From Desulfovibrio sp. Dsv1 (lineage in GTDB: Bacteria > Desulfobacterota > Desulfovibrionia > Desulfovibrionales > Desulfovibrionaceae), in contig APFI01000219.1 in NCBI GenBank assembly GCA_000403945.1, positions 1 to 18,573 of the forward strand: 18,573 bases of DNA, given 5' to 3'. Below the pieces are notes generated by a model. That model was not told where the DNA came from. It ran no database searches and saw nothing but the letters and a program-made list of their open reading frames with translations. This document shows positions 1 through 7,639 of the stretch, piece by piece. The stretch's first letter is position 1. Each line of letters starts with the position of its first letter. The translations under genes and the position numbers were made by a program.

Positions 1-161
1 GGCACATGTCCAGGGGCTACACGAACCAGGCCTGATTATAAGGTTTGCAAACACACCCTAGCACACCCTGAGAAATGTTGCTGCTTGCCATACTCTATCC
101 GTCCGCGTCAGATTCGCCCCGCGCGAAGGAAACTATCCGGAGAATGGGCCTTGCCGCCAAC
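1..161. other. Left edge, no gene seen
   Basis: I see no convincing coding frame, RNA gene or promoter between the window edge and the hairpin at 162. Any gene to the left lies outside the window. Confidence 0.5.
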
Positions 162-203
162 AAAGAAAAGCCCTTCTGAAGCGCTTCAGAAGGGCTTTTC
201 TTT
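162..203. terminator. Bidirectional hairpin terminator after the AMIN gene
   Basis: Two perfectly complementary 21-base arms (162-182 and 183-203) form a hairpin whose innermost bases make the loop. The A-rich start and T-rich end give an A/U tract in both reading directions. It sits about 26 bases past the stop of the leftward AMIN gene, so it most likely ends the TPR-AMIN transcript. It could also serve a rightward transcript from outside the window. Confidence 0.85.
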
Positions 204-228
204 GTCTCTGCCGCTCTGCGGAAAAAGC

Positions 229-1026
229 TTACTGATCCACCCGCACATCCAGCGTGTTGCCGTCCTTGGCAAGCACCAGACGGGTAGCGCGCGGTTTTTC
301 CTTGAGGTCAATGACCACGCGGGTCTTATCTCCCATTTTGCCGACACGCACGTTGCTCACTAGGTGATTGGCGGGCACGCCCGGAGCCCTGATCTGCCAC
401 TGGCCCTCCAAATCAACCACCACGCGCTCGGGGTTGCTCAGATTCATGCTCTTGTAACGAAGGGGTGCGTTGCCCGTTAGACGTACCGTAGCCCCCTTGT
501 CCCGCGCGAAGACCACAAAACGGTTGACGCTGCGCTCACGCGGAGCGGCGGCTTTTTCAGGCTGGATCGGGCGCTCGTCTTTTTGGGTCTCGGCGCGGGC
601 GGGTGTTCCGCTTTCCGCCCTGGCGGACGTCGCGGAGCGCTCTGCGGTCAAGGGCGGCGTGGACGTGCCCGGATGTTCACGCTCGGCGGTCTGCGGCGCG
701 GGAGCGGCAGGCGAAGCCAGAGGTGTTTGAACCCGCTCCGAAGCCGGATCCACGGCGGGCATGGAAGTTGCGGCGTCGTCCCGGGGCAAAGGCGGCAGTT
801 TGGGTTCGTAGCGGGCCGCTTCCGGCGGCGCGGCGAACCCGTTGCGGTTGCCGTCCTCCGGAAGCGGCGGCCGGTCCGCGCCGTTGTTCGGCGCGGCCGG
901 TTGGCTGATTTCCGCCGACGGGGTCGGGGCTGGTTCGGATTTGCGGCCCAGACGTTCATTGAGCATGATCAGCGCCATGCCCAAGATGCAGACGGCCAGA
1001 AGAAGACTGAGAATGACTTTGTTCAT
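229..1026 (-). CDS. Membrane-anchored AMIN-domain protein
   Basis: 265-residue protein. Residues 1-22 form a hydrophobic segment (MNKVILSLLLAVCILGMALI), which reads as a single membrane anchor or uncleaved signal. Residues about 30-165 are a long Pro/Ala/Glu-rich linker without obvious fold. The last roughly 95 residues, from NRFVVFARDKGATVRL to the end, have the alternating hydrophobic beta pattern and the 'NPERVVVDL' and 'TRVVIDL' strands typical of AMIN domains. AMIN domains localise periplasmic proteins such as AmiC or secretins to the envelope or peptidoglycan. With no catalytic domain attached, the role is probably structural or targeting. The gene begins 42 bases after the stop of the TPR gene on the same strand, so the two probably share a transcript ending at the hairpin 162-203. 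Domain call fairly sure; exact function unknown. Confidence 0.8.
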   Translation of the reverse strand: MNKVILSLLLAVCILGMALIMLNERLGRKSEPAPTPSAEISQPAAPNNGADRPPLPEDGNRNGFAAPPEAARYEPKLPPLPRDDAATSMPAVDPASERVQTPLASPAAPAPQTAEREHPGTSTPPLTAERSATSARAESGTPARAETQKDERPIQPEKAAAPRERSVNRFVVFARDKGATVRLTGNAPLRYKSMNLSNPERVVVDLEGQWQIRAPGVPANHLVSNVRVGKMGDKTRVVIDLKEKPRATRLVLAKDGNTLDVRVDQ

Positions 1027-1067
1027 GCCGTATGGCTCCTGTCAAAAGGCGAATTGCCCGCTCTGTT

Positions 1068-1832
1068 TCAGCGCGTCCGCCGGGGACGTTTCTTGCCGGG
1101 CCTGAGCTCTTTTTCTTTCCTGATATGGGCCAGCATCCTAGGGTACAGGGCTTCGCGGGAGTCCAAACGCATAGCCGTGTGGATGTGCTCGGCGGCTTCG
1201 TCATACGCATCCAAGGCGCAGAGAATGCGGGCCAAGTTGAAATGAGCGTGATCGTCCTCCGGAGCTAGTTCCAGAACGCGTCTACCGAAAAGCAGGGCCA
1301 AGTTCGGCATGGCGGTTTTGCGCAGTTTCGCGCCGAAATCACGGAACATATGCTTGTGAACGGGCGAAATATTCTCGGTGGTGGCCGCCAGCTGTTCCAG
1401 CACGGTGATGGCGGCTTGCCGTTCGCGCGGGCGCTTCAGACGCAACAGGGCCTTGCGGAAGTTTTCGCGTAGTGTGATTTCCGTCTGTTTGGCCCGTCGC
1501 GCGTTGTCCAGGCGGCTCAGCAGACCGTCGTCCAGTTCCGGGGCTTTTGACGTAGGCACGGCTGGAGCGGGCGACTCCGGAAAATCTGCCAAGACGGGGA
1601 CGTCCAGCATGCTCATGGGCATGGCCAGAATGGAGGGTTCGGCCCGGAAGTGCGCGGCAAAACGAGCGGCGCTAACGCGTCGCGCCTCTGCCCTGGGCTG
1701 GAAGGCACTGTCCAGTTGTTGGATCGCGTAACCCGCTTCCGCCAGTTCCCAGACGAAAAAAAACGCCTTGCGGGAGCCGTCCGCCTTGGCTAGGGGTTGA
1801 GAGTATACACCAAGATATTTTGGAGGACGCAT
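1068..1832 (-). CDS. TPR-containing protein of Desulfovibrio type
   Basis: 254 residues from the ATG at 1832 (MRPPKYLGVYSQ). A start five codons further upstream at 1847 is also open, and neither has a clear ribosome-binding site. I prefer 1832 because related proteins, from memory, begin close to 'PKYLGVYS'. The N-terminal third resembles a small beta-rich domain. The middle (about 105-150) is charged and helical. Residues about 170-235 read as tetratricopeptide repeats ('LALLFGRRVLELAPEDDHAHFNLARILCALDAYDEAAEHIHTAMRLD'). The C-terminus is very basic. No signal peptide or membrane segment is visible, so it is probably a cytoplasmic adaptor. It is upstream of, and probably co-transcribed with, the AMIN gene. 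Its start faces hypA across a short divergent region. Specific function not recognised. Confidence 0.75.
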   Translation of the reverse strand: MRPPKYLGVYSQPLAKADGSRKAFFFVWELAEAGYAIQQLDSAFQPRAEARRVSAARFAAHFRAEPSILAMPMSMLDVPVLADFPESPAPAVPTSKAPELDDGLLSRLDNARRAKQTEITLRENFRKALLRLKRPRERQAAITVLEQLAATTENISPVHKHMFRDFGAKLRKTAMPNLALLFGRRVLELAPEDDHAHFNLARILCALDAYDEAAEHIHTAMRLDSREALYPRMLAHIRKEKELRPGKKRPRRTR

Positions 1833-1870
1833 GGACGAAATGTACATTATTTGCGCCGAATGGCAAGATT

Positions 1871-1895
1871 CCCGGCGCGCCCTTTACGCGGCGGG
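1871..1895. promoter_or_regulatory. GC-rich imperfect hairpin between TPR gene and hypA
   Basis: Arms at 1871-1879 and 1887-1895 pair at 8 of 9 positions around a 7-base loop, 21 bases upstream of the hypA ATG. It lies in the roughly 85-base divergent region that must hold both promoters. I could not pick convincing -35/-10 boxes. It may affect hypA translation or be incidental in GC-rich DNA. Confidence 0.3.
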
Positions 1896-1916
1896 GGCTT
1901 TCGGCTAGCATGGGGA

Positions 1917-2270
1917 ATGCACGAAATGGCCATCGCACAAAGCCTTCTGGCTATGGCAGAGGAAGAAATAGTCCGCCAAAACTGCACCCGTCTGGAAATG
2001 GTGCGCGTGGAATACGGCGCACTGTTGGGTGTGATGCCCGAATCACTGCAATTCGGCTTTGAAGCCCTGATCAAGAGCACGCCTCACGAAGGGGCCCGGC
2101 TGGAGTTGGTCTGCCTGCCCTTACGCCTGCGCTGCCCGTTTTGCGGCGAAGTGTTCGGCGGCGAGGGGCAGGATGCCCTCTCGCAGCCATGCCCCGGCTG
2201 CGGCGAGCAATTCGGGCATGTGGTGGAGCAGGGCAAGGAGTTGATTTTAAACCGCCTGGAGGCCCGCTAG
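1917..2270 (+). CDS. hypA: Hydrogenase nickel-incorporation protein HypA
   Basis: 117 residues from the ATG at 1917, the usual length for HypA. Longer in-frame starts upstream would add 40 residues not found in the family, so 1917 is chosen. HypA binds nickel through its extreme N-terminus, and the family's invariant M-H-E is present (His2). It passes nickel to the large subunit of [NiFe] hydrogenase together with HypB. The structural zinc site is visible as two CxxC pairs, Cys73/Cys76 (CPFC) and Cys92/Cys95 (CPGC). It is cytoplasmic. hypB follows 62 bases downstream in the same direction, the common arrangement. No anomaly seen. Confidence 0.95.
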   Translation: MHEMAIAQSLLAMAEEEIVRQNCTRLEMVRVEYGALLGVMPESLQFGFEALIKSTPHEGARLELVCLPLRLRCPFCGEVFGGEGQDALSQPCPGCGEQFGHVVEQGKELILNRLEAR

Positions 2271-2332
2271 AGCGTGTTTCTAAAGAGTGGGCATCCTGCC
2301 CGAGAGCGGGTCGGAGATGGAAGGAGAAAAAC

Positions 2333-2992
2333 ATGCAAATTCCCGTGGTGCGCAACGTCTTGGAAGCCAATGAAAAAATGGCCACCCATGTGCGGCGGCG
2401 GTTGAGCGGCCACAAAATTCTGACGCTCAATCTGATCAGCTCTCCCGGCGCGGGAAAAACCTCGCTGCTGGAGCGCACCCTGCGCGATCTGGCCGGGGAG
2501 TTCCGTATGGCTGTCATTGAGGGCGACCTGCAAACCGACAACGACGCCCGCCGGGTGGCGGCCACCGGCGCGCAGGCCGTGCAGATCAACACCGACGGCG
2601 GCTGCCATCTGGACAGCAATATGATCCTCACGGCGCTGGACAGCTTGGAACTGGACGGTCTGGACATCCTTTTTATTGAAAATGTGGGCAATCTGGTCTG
2701 CCCTGTGGAATTCGACTGCGGCGAGGACGCCAAAGTGGCCCTGCTGAGCGTGACTGAAGGCGACGACAAGCCGGAAAAATATCCCCTGCTGTTCAATCTG
2801 GCCAAGGCTCTGGTGCTGAACAAGGTGGACCTGCTGCCGCATGTGGACTTCGACATGACGCGTGCCCGTTCCTTCGCCACCAAGCTGAACAAGAACCTCA
2901 GCGTGTTCGAGGTTTCTTGCCGCGACGGCGGTGGCCTGGATGTATGGTATGCTTGGCTGCGCAAGATGCGTGAGGGGAAGAAAGCTTCATAG
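2333..2992 (+). CDS. hypB: Hydrogenase maturation GTPase HypB
   Basis: 219 residues from the ATG at 2333, which has a strong ribosome-binding site (AAGGAG at 2321). The upstream open frame back to 2141 overlaps hypA and is not coding. HypB is a SIMIBI-class GTPase whose hydrolysis drives nickel delivery with HypA. Visible motifs: P-loop SSPGAGKTS (36-44), EGDLQTDND (63-71), the metal-site GGCHLD with Cys91/His92, ENVGNLVCP with Cys123, and the guanine-specificity NKVD (163-166). The N-terminus starts directly with MQIPVVRNVLEAN. It lacks both the CxxCGC high-affinity nickel site of E. coli HypB and the His-rich stretch of rhizobial and other HypB, so this is a short form without nickel storage. 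The gene is closed by the hairpin 3044-3093. Confidence 0.95.
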   Translation: MQIPVVRNVLEANEKMATHVRRRLSGHKILTLNLISSPGAGKTSLLERTLRDLAGEFRMAVIEGDLQTDNDARRVAATGAQAVQINTDGGCHLDSNMILTALDSLELDGLDILFIENVGNLVCPVEFDCGEDAKVALLSVTEGDDKPEKYPLLFNLAKALVLNKVDLLPHVDFDMTRARSFATKLNKNLSVFEVSCRDGGGLDVWYAWLRKMREGKKAS

Positions 2993-3043
2993 TTTTTGCT
3001 GTCGTCATTTCTGTCCGCAAAAAGAAACTTGTTCTTAATCCGG

Positions 3044-3093
3044 GAAAGAAGGCCGGAACGCTGATAAAGCAGTCAGCGTTCCGGCCTTCTTTC
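3044..3093 (+). terminator. Hairpin terminator after hypB
   Basis: Perfect 21-bp stem (3044-3064 with 3073-3093) and an 8-base loop, 51 bases after the hypB stop. The arms end in GAAAG/CTTTC, giving a modest T-run on the plus strand. It marks the end of recognisable chromosomal backbone; phage remnants start within about 20 bases. Confidence 0.85.
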
Positions 3094-3109
3094 GGCGAGG
3101 CGTCGTCGG

Positions 3110-4209
3110 CTACGCTCCTTTTGGGACTGGCGGCCAGTTTATGAACACTGGGGCTAGGGGCAAGAAGCCGAGATGGTCAATCCGGAAACGGGCGAAGTGC
3201 GCCTTGTGGGCAGGCCCCTGCCAGCGCGTCTGGCCCTGATTTTTGACCAGAACGCGCGGGGCGCATGCATGGCCGGGCGTTACCGGGCCATGCTGGCCAA
3301 TGCCGACGCGCGGCCCTGGTGGATGTATGTCGCGGTGATGGACAGCCTCACCCGGCCCTGCCATGCGGCGCTGAACCGCAAGGTTTTTCGTTGTGACGAC
3401 GTGTTCTGGCAAACGCATTATCCACCCAACGGCTTTCGCTGCCGTTGCCGTGTACGCGTCTTGGACGACGATCTGCGGTCAGAGGATCTGCGCCGGAGAG
3501 CGGCGAGGGGCGGATGGTGGAAGAGGAAGTGACCGTTAATCCCCTTGCCCCGCCGGATGCGCAGGCGCGGCGCATGCGGACAGGCTGGCGGCCGGTGAAG
3601 AACGGCCCTGTCCACTGGACGGATGTCGGCTTTTCGTGGAGTCCGGGCTATGCGACCTGGGGGCTTGACCATGATCTGGCGCGGAAGCTGGATGCGCTCA
3701 AAAGTCCGACGCTGTATGCCCAGGTGGTGGAAAGCCTGAACAACTCTCCCATCCGGCATACGGCCTTCGGGATATGGATTGCCGAGGTTCTGGAACGCGG
3801 GATGGCCAAGGGGGATGCCGCTGTGCCGGGCATTGTGCAGCCGGAGGTGGTGGCGGCCAGGGCGCGCGGCCTTGACCCGGCCCGGCTGGCCATAATGCCC
3901 GACGACCGCGTGGCGCACGCGGACAATGATAAGCACAAGGCTGACAGCATGGTCCTGTCGCGTGAACAGTACAAGGGGCTGGCAGCGGGCTTTGCCCGTC
4001 CGGAGGCCGTGTATTGGGATGCGCGACACAACAACGCCCTGTATGTTCTGCCTGACCCGGACCTGGAGTGGTGCGTCGTTCTGCCGCTCTACATGCCCAG
4101 CAATAATAAGAGCGCCGTCAAAAAGCTGGGGCGTTTTGACGGCGTGGCGACCACATATAGGACACGACGTGATGCACTCTTGGGCAGAATTTTAGAAAAA
4201 ATACGTTGA
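3110..4209 (+). pseudogene. Remnant of Mu-like phage head protein gpF (SPP1 gp7 family)
   Basis: Two frames together read as the C-terminal part of a Mu gpF-type minor head protein, which helps build the portal/prohead. From 3173 the frame encodes EAEMVNPETGEVRLVGRP, then the family's signature 'DSLTRPCHAALNRKVFRCDDVFWQTHYPPNGFRCRCRVRVL' (D, TR, H, W, YPPNGFRCRCR). In the same frame upstream, DWRPVYEHWG is cut off by an amber TAG just before GQEAEMV, so the continuous ancestor has a nonsense mutation and no usable start. Near 3500-3530 the frame changes: the sequence stops with GGWWKRK, and a different frame continues with MVEEEVTVNPLAPP...TGWRPVKNGPVHWTDVGFSWSPGYATWGLDHDLARKL, the usual continuation, running to 4209. 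The N-terminal half of the gene is absent. Not expected to be functional. The C-terminal 100 residues could carry a small phage nuclease-like domain, which I cannot confirm. Confidence 0.8.
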
Positions 4210-4350
4210 AAGAAGTCGAGGGCGGGCTCGAACCACCAATACCCCGACGGCTACTGTGGAGTTATCGCCACTTTCGGCAACAGGTTTTCCCGTTGTGATA
4301 TCCGCCGTCGGTCCCTTCACACCGTGTTCCGGGTATCACCGGACTTCTTT
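4209..4350. repeat. 142-bp structured element of nested inverted repeats, between gpF and gpG remnants
   Basis: Terminal inverted repeat AAAGAAGTC (4209-4217) / GACTTCTTT (4342-4350). Inside it are ATACCC (4239-4244) / GGGTAT (4331-4336), then CCGACGGC (4244-4251) / GCCGTCGG (4304-4311; shares one base with the previous arm). The core has two small hairpins, GTGG/CCAC (4256-4271) and CAACAGG/CCCGTTG with a TTTT loop (4278-4295, one mismatch). CGAG/CTCG (4217-4230) makes a side hairpin. The whole folds as a multi-branched structure. It begins at the last base of the gpF remnant's stop codon and replaces the expected start of gpG. It is either a miniature mobile element or a structured RNA. No target-site duplication is obvious, and the strand of any RNA is undetermined. 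Confidence 0.5.
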
Positions 4351-4369
4351 TAAGGCAATCTTGCCATAA

Positions 4370-4812
4370 AACGACAGCGGCCTGCGTGAGGCCCTGCGGC
4401 GTCTCACGGGCGGGATGCGCGAAACGCAAGAGAACGCAATGCACATCTGACGCCTGTCATGCGCCAGTTGTCCGAAACCATGATCGCGGCCGCTCAGCGG
4501 ACCAGAAAAGGCCGGTCGGCCCTGAACATTTTGCAGGATTCCGGCATGCTTGTGGGCAGCATCGGCCGGACAGGAATGTTCGGCATCCACAAGGTGGGGC
4601 CGCTGGAGGCGATTGTGGGCACCAATGTGCCGTATGCCGCGGCGCACCAGTTCGGGGTGATCATCAGGCGCAAAGCCGCGCCCATGCGGGTGCGTCTGCG
4701 CGTGTGGAAAGGCGCAAACCTTTTCGCCACAAAAAGGCACAAGCGCGTCCGCGTGGTTGGATACCGTGCGCGGGGCATACGAACTACAAACTCTCATTTC
4801 ATGTCCAAATAG
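4370..4812 (+). pseudogene. Remnant of Mu-like phage virion morphogenesis protein gpG
   Basis: One frame gives NDSGLREALRRLTGGMRETQEN (4370 to about 4435), the N-terminal helix of gpG-type phage virion-morphogenesis proteins, preceded by a stop and lacking a start codon. A second frame then gives NAHLTPVMRQLSETMIAAAQ and, from the ATG at 4459, RTRKGRSALNILQDSGMLVGSIGR...VGPLEAIVGTNVPYAAAHQFGVIIRRKAAPMRVRLRVW. The 'LQDSG.L..SI' and 'VGTN.PYAA.HQFG' blocks are characteristic. The frame change lies near 4430. The jump from MIAAAQ straight to RTRKGRSAL suggests loss of the usual 'G.P.W.PL...T' segment. The tail (GYRARGIRTTNSHFMSK) departs from the family as the DNA turns AT-rich near 4800. gpG follows gpF in Mu-like phages, which supports both calls. 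Confidence 0.7.
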
Positions 4813-5057
4813 ACTTATCCAGACTCATAATATTTTATATTTCAATATATTATCTAAAACTATCCATCCAGAGAAGTCCAGGAAAAGCGTCTTGCATCCC
4901 GCTGTTTTCCGGGTATTATTCAGGGTATTCATACAAATTGGCATCTTGAAATATTCTCAGATAATCATTTGATAATACTGCAAATATTTTTATTTGTGGG
5001 TATCGGATGCCATTGGATTCATGAGGATTTACGGGCACCCCTGACACGGAGAAAATT
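4813..5057. other. AT-rich leader of the integrase pair; likely attachment/arm-site region
   Basis: About 245 bases with no credible gene, sharply richer in A/T than both sides. GGGTAT occurs three times (4911, 4923, 4998), plausible arm-type binding sites for the integrase. A weak promoter can be drawn from TTGAAA (4946-4951) to GATAAT (4971-4976), but its 19-base spacing is poor. No tRNA gene is present, so the attachment target is unknown. The change of composition near 4800 is the best guess for the island's left end. Confidence 0.4.
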
Positions 5058-6257
5058 ATGCTGGATGACCACATTATTCAAGGCTTGAAAGCCGCCGACA
5101 AACCGAAAAAGTATGCGGACGGCGGCGGGCTGTTCCTGTTCATTCCGACCAGCGGCAAAAAACTCTGGCGGCTGGCGTACCGTTTTGAGCGAAAGGCCAA
5201 GCTCCTTTCCTTCGGTGAATATCCCCAGGTATCGCTCCGCGCCGCACGGCAACGCCGGGATGAAGCCAAGGCCCTGCTCAAGGACGGCGTTGACCCGGCG
5301 GAACACAGGAAGGCCGCGCGGGCATCCGCCTCCAACGCTACATTCCAATCCGTGGCTATGGAGTGGTACGAACGGGAAACCCTTCACTGTAAAAACCGCT
5401 ATCGCTCCTTCATGATGCGGGGAATGGCGGAATATTTCTTTCCGGCCTTCGGCGGCAAGGCCATGACAGACGTTGCCGCCGAGGACATTATGAGCGCCAT
5501 CGAACCGTTGCGGCAATCCGGGAAATTGCGCGGAGGCCGCAGGCTGACGGATGTGTGCGGCCAGATATGCCGCTATGCCGTCGCCACCGGCAAGGCCGCG
5601 CAGGACGCCACGGAAGAACTGCCCGCGTCGCTGCGTTCCAGACAGACAGGCCACAGAGCCGCCGCGCTCGACGCCGGAAAGCTCGGTCAGATTATGCTGA
5701 ACCTTGAGCGGCATGACGGCTATTTCCCCGTCAAATGCGCCCTGCGGCTGGTTCCCCTGCTGTTCGTCCGTTCCGGGGAACTGCGTTGCGCGGAATGGAA
5801 CGAATTTGATTTTTCCCGCAGGCTCTGGATCATCCCTACGCAGCGCATGGCAGCGGAATATGAGCATGTTGTGCCCCTCGCGCCGCAGACGGTCAGCATT
5901 CTCAGGGAACTGAAGGAATACACCGGTCATGGAACCCTGCTGTTCCCCGGCGTCCGTTCTCCTGAACGCCCCATCGACATATCCACCATCACCGTTTCCC
6001 TGCGCAGGCGCGGATATGACGGCGTAAAACTGTCCTTTGACGGAATCCGATCTCTTGCCGCCAAAATGTTACCCGACCTTGGCTACGAACAGAACATCAT
6101 CGACATGCAGTTGGCGCACTTCGGTCGCACACGTTTTGACCCGTGGCAGTACCTGCCGGAAAGAAAAACCATGATGCGTGAATGGGCCGAATATCTTTTT
6201 CTCCTGCGGGACAAGGCATTGCGAGAATCATCCAGTCAGGGAGGCACGTCATGCTGA
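5058..6257 (+). CDS. P4-type tyrosine integrase paralogue lacking key catalytic residues
   Basis: 399 residues, ATG at 5058 after GGAG. The N-terminal arm-binding domain (DUF4102 type) is clear: KYADGGGLFLFIPTSGKKLWRLAYRF (about 19-43), then SFGEYPQVSLRAARQRRDEAKALLKDGVDP. A core-binding SAM-like domain spans about 92-195 and a catalytic-type domain about 205-385. Compared residue by residue with the next gene, the first Arg (R238, LLFVRSGEL), the last Arg of the HxxR box (R331) and LAH (H354) remain. The HxxR His is Asp328 (DGIR), the beta-hairpin Lys is missing (RMAAEYEH), and the nucleophile position in 'AYNHAQYL' has become FDPWQYL with no aligned Tyr. Y365 aligns with a non-catalytic Tyr. 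I infer a DNA-binding but cleavage-dead partner or regulator. It overlaps the next gene by 7 bases, so translation is probably coupled. Confidence 0.85.
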   Translation: MLDDHIIQGLKAADKPKKYADGGGLFLFIPTSGKKLWRLAYRFERKAKLLSFGEYPQVSLRAARQRRDEAKALLKDGVDPAEHRKAARASASNATFQSVAMEWYERETLHCKNRYRSFMMRGMAEYFFPAFGGKAMTDVAAEDIMSAIEPLRQSGKLRGGRRLTDVCGQICRYAVATGKAAQDATEELPASLRSRQTGHRAAALDAGKLGQIMLNLERHDGYFPVKCALRLVPLLFVRSGELRCAEWNEFDFSRRLWIIPTQRMAAEYEHVVPLAPQTVSILRELKEYTGHGTLLFPGVRSPERPIDISTITVSLRRRGYDGVKLSFDGIRSLAAKMLPDLGYEQNIIDMQLAHFGRTRFDPWQYLPERKTMMREWAEYLFLLRDKALRESSSQGGTSC

Positions 6258-7456
6258 CCGATACCCAAATCAGAAATCTGAAGCCCGCTGAAAAAGCGAA
6301 AAAGTATGCGGACGGCGGCGGACTGTACCTCTATGTTGCCAAAACCGGCTCAAAACTCTGGCGTATGGCGTACCGTTTCAACGATAAGGAAAAGCTGCTC
6401 AGTTTCGGGGAATATCCGATTGTCTCCTTAAAAGATGCCCGGACAAAACGGAATGAGGCGAAAAAGCTGCTTGCCGACGGTATTGATCCGAGCAGGCACA
6501 AAAAGGAGATGAAAAACGCCGCCCTCCTCGCGGAAGCCAATACCTTCGAGCATGTTGTCCGTGAATGGCATGAAACTCAGACAATCCACAATTCCCCAAA
6601 AGACAGGGATAGGAAACTGTCCACGTTCGAGTTCCATCTTTTCCCCGCCTTGAAACGGAAGCCCATTTCCGAGGTCACGGCACAAGACCTGTTGCTGATA
6701 CTCAAGCCGCTTGAAAGAAAGGGAAAGGAGCTTATCGCCCACAGAATCATCCAGTATTGCGGCATGGTTTTCCGCTACGCCGTTGCCACAGGCAGAGTGC
6801 CGCGCAACATTGCCGCCGATCTTCGCGGAGCCATACGTCCGCATCAGGGCAGGCACAGGGCCACCATCGTTTCCGCTGAAAAAATCGGTGTGCTTCTGAA
6901 CAGGCTGGACAACTATCACGGACATTTTCAGGTCAGGTGCGCGCTGCGCCTTTTTCCACTGCTCTTTGTCCGTTCCGCCGAACTTGTCCGTTCCGAATGG
7001 AGCGAGTTCAATCTGGAAACGCGGGAATGGCACATACCGGCCGAACGCATGAAAATGCGAAAGCCGCACATCGTTCCGCTGTCATCACAAGCCGTTGCCA
7101 TTCTCAAGGAGCTTCATGCCGTCACCGGGGGCGGAACATATCTTTTTCCCTCAAGGAACAGTGTGAAGAAGCCTATCCACTACTCCACGCCCTTACAAGC
7201 GTTACGCGCTATGGGGTACGGCAAGGAGGAAATGTGCATTCATGGCTTCCGGTCTATGGCCTCAACCCTGCTCAATGAACAAGGCTTTGACCCTGACTGG
7301 ATAGAACGCCAACTGGCCCACAAGGAAAAGGACACTTCCCGTATCGCCTATAACCATGCCCAATATCTTCCCCAGCGACACCGCATGATGCAGGCATGGT
7401 CTGACTATCTCGACGGCTTGCGCGAAGAGACACAGAAAGACAGTGAAATGCAGTAG
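6251..7456 (+). CDS. P4-type tyrosine integrase, catalytically complete
   Basis: 401 residues. The ATG at 6251 lies inside the end of the previous gene and has AGGGAGG upstream. The longer in-frame start at 6182 is not needed. Arm-binding domain MLTDTQIRNLKPAEKAKKYADGGG at 1-24, core-binding domain about 95-200, catalytic domain about 205-390. All expected residues are visible: R241 (FVRSAEL), K268 (ERMKMRKPH), H331 and R334 (HGFR), H357 (LAH) and nucleophile Y367 (RIAYNHAQYL). This family integrates genomic islands and satellite phages by site-specific recombination, often at tRNA 3' ends, and usually needs an AlpA-type excision factor; one is encoded just downstream. It is closely related in layout to the preceding degenerate gene, so the pair probably arose by duplication or co-transfer. 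Confidence 0.93.
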   Translation: MLTDTQIRNLKPAEKAKKYADGGGLYLYVAKTGSKLWRMAYRFNDKEKLLSFGEYPIVSLKDARTKRNEAKKLLADGIDPSRHKKEMKNAALLAEANTFEHVVREWHETQTIHNSPKDRDRKLSTFEFHLFPALKRKPISEVTAQDLLLILKPLERKGKELIAHRIIQYCGMVFRYAVATGRVPRNIAADLRGAIRPHQGRHRATIVSAEKIGVLLNRLDNYHGHFQVRCALRLFPLLFVRSAELVRSEWSEFNLETREWHIPAERMKMRKPHIVPLSSQAVAILKELHAVTGGGTYLFPSRNSVKKPIHYSTPLQALRAMGYGKEEMCIHGFRSMASTLLNEQGFDPDWIERQLAHKEKDTSRIAYNHAQYLPQRHRMMQAWSDYLDGLREETQKDSEMQ

Positions 7457-7639
7457 TGGTTTTTTGGGCCTGCAAAAGACAAATACATCCAATATAGCCC
7501 AGTGAAAACATTAATTTTATATACTATTAGAGTTATGCAATTTCAACAAGTTACAGGAATACATCTTTAAACACAAAAACATGTCAAGTGGTATTTTGAA
7601 TTTTTTTTGAACACAAGTGGCATCTCACAGGACAATATT

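Noticed and set aside
2141..2332. Upstream extension of hypB.
   Set aside because: It overlaps hypA, adds non-family sequence, and a strong ribosome-binding site fits the ATG at 2333.
4209..4350. A tRNA or tmRNA gene on the minus strand, suggested by a T-arm-like GGTGG-TTCGAGC-CCGCC and a pairing outer stem.
   Set aside because: No fitting D-arm or anticodon arm, no CCA end, the length is wrong for a tRNA, and the tmRNA tag frame and start are missing.
4386..4949. Plus-strand 187-codon frame across the gpG remnant.
   Set aside because: Out of frame with the recognisable gpG pieces and without any family features.
5019..5930. Minus-strand 303-codon frame opposite the first integrase.
   Set aside because: Antisense shadow of a clear DUF4102 integrase frame.
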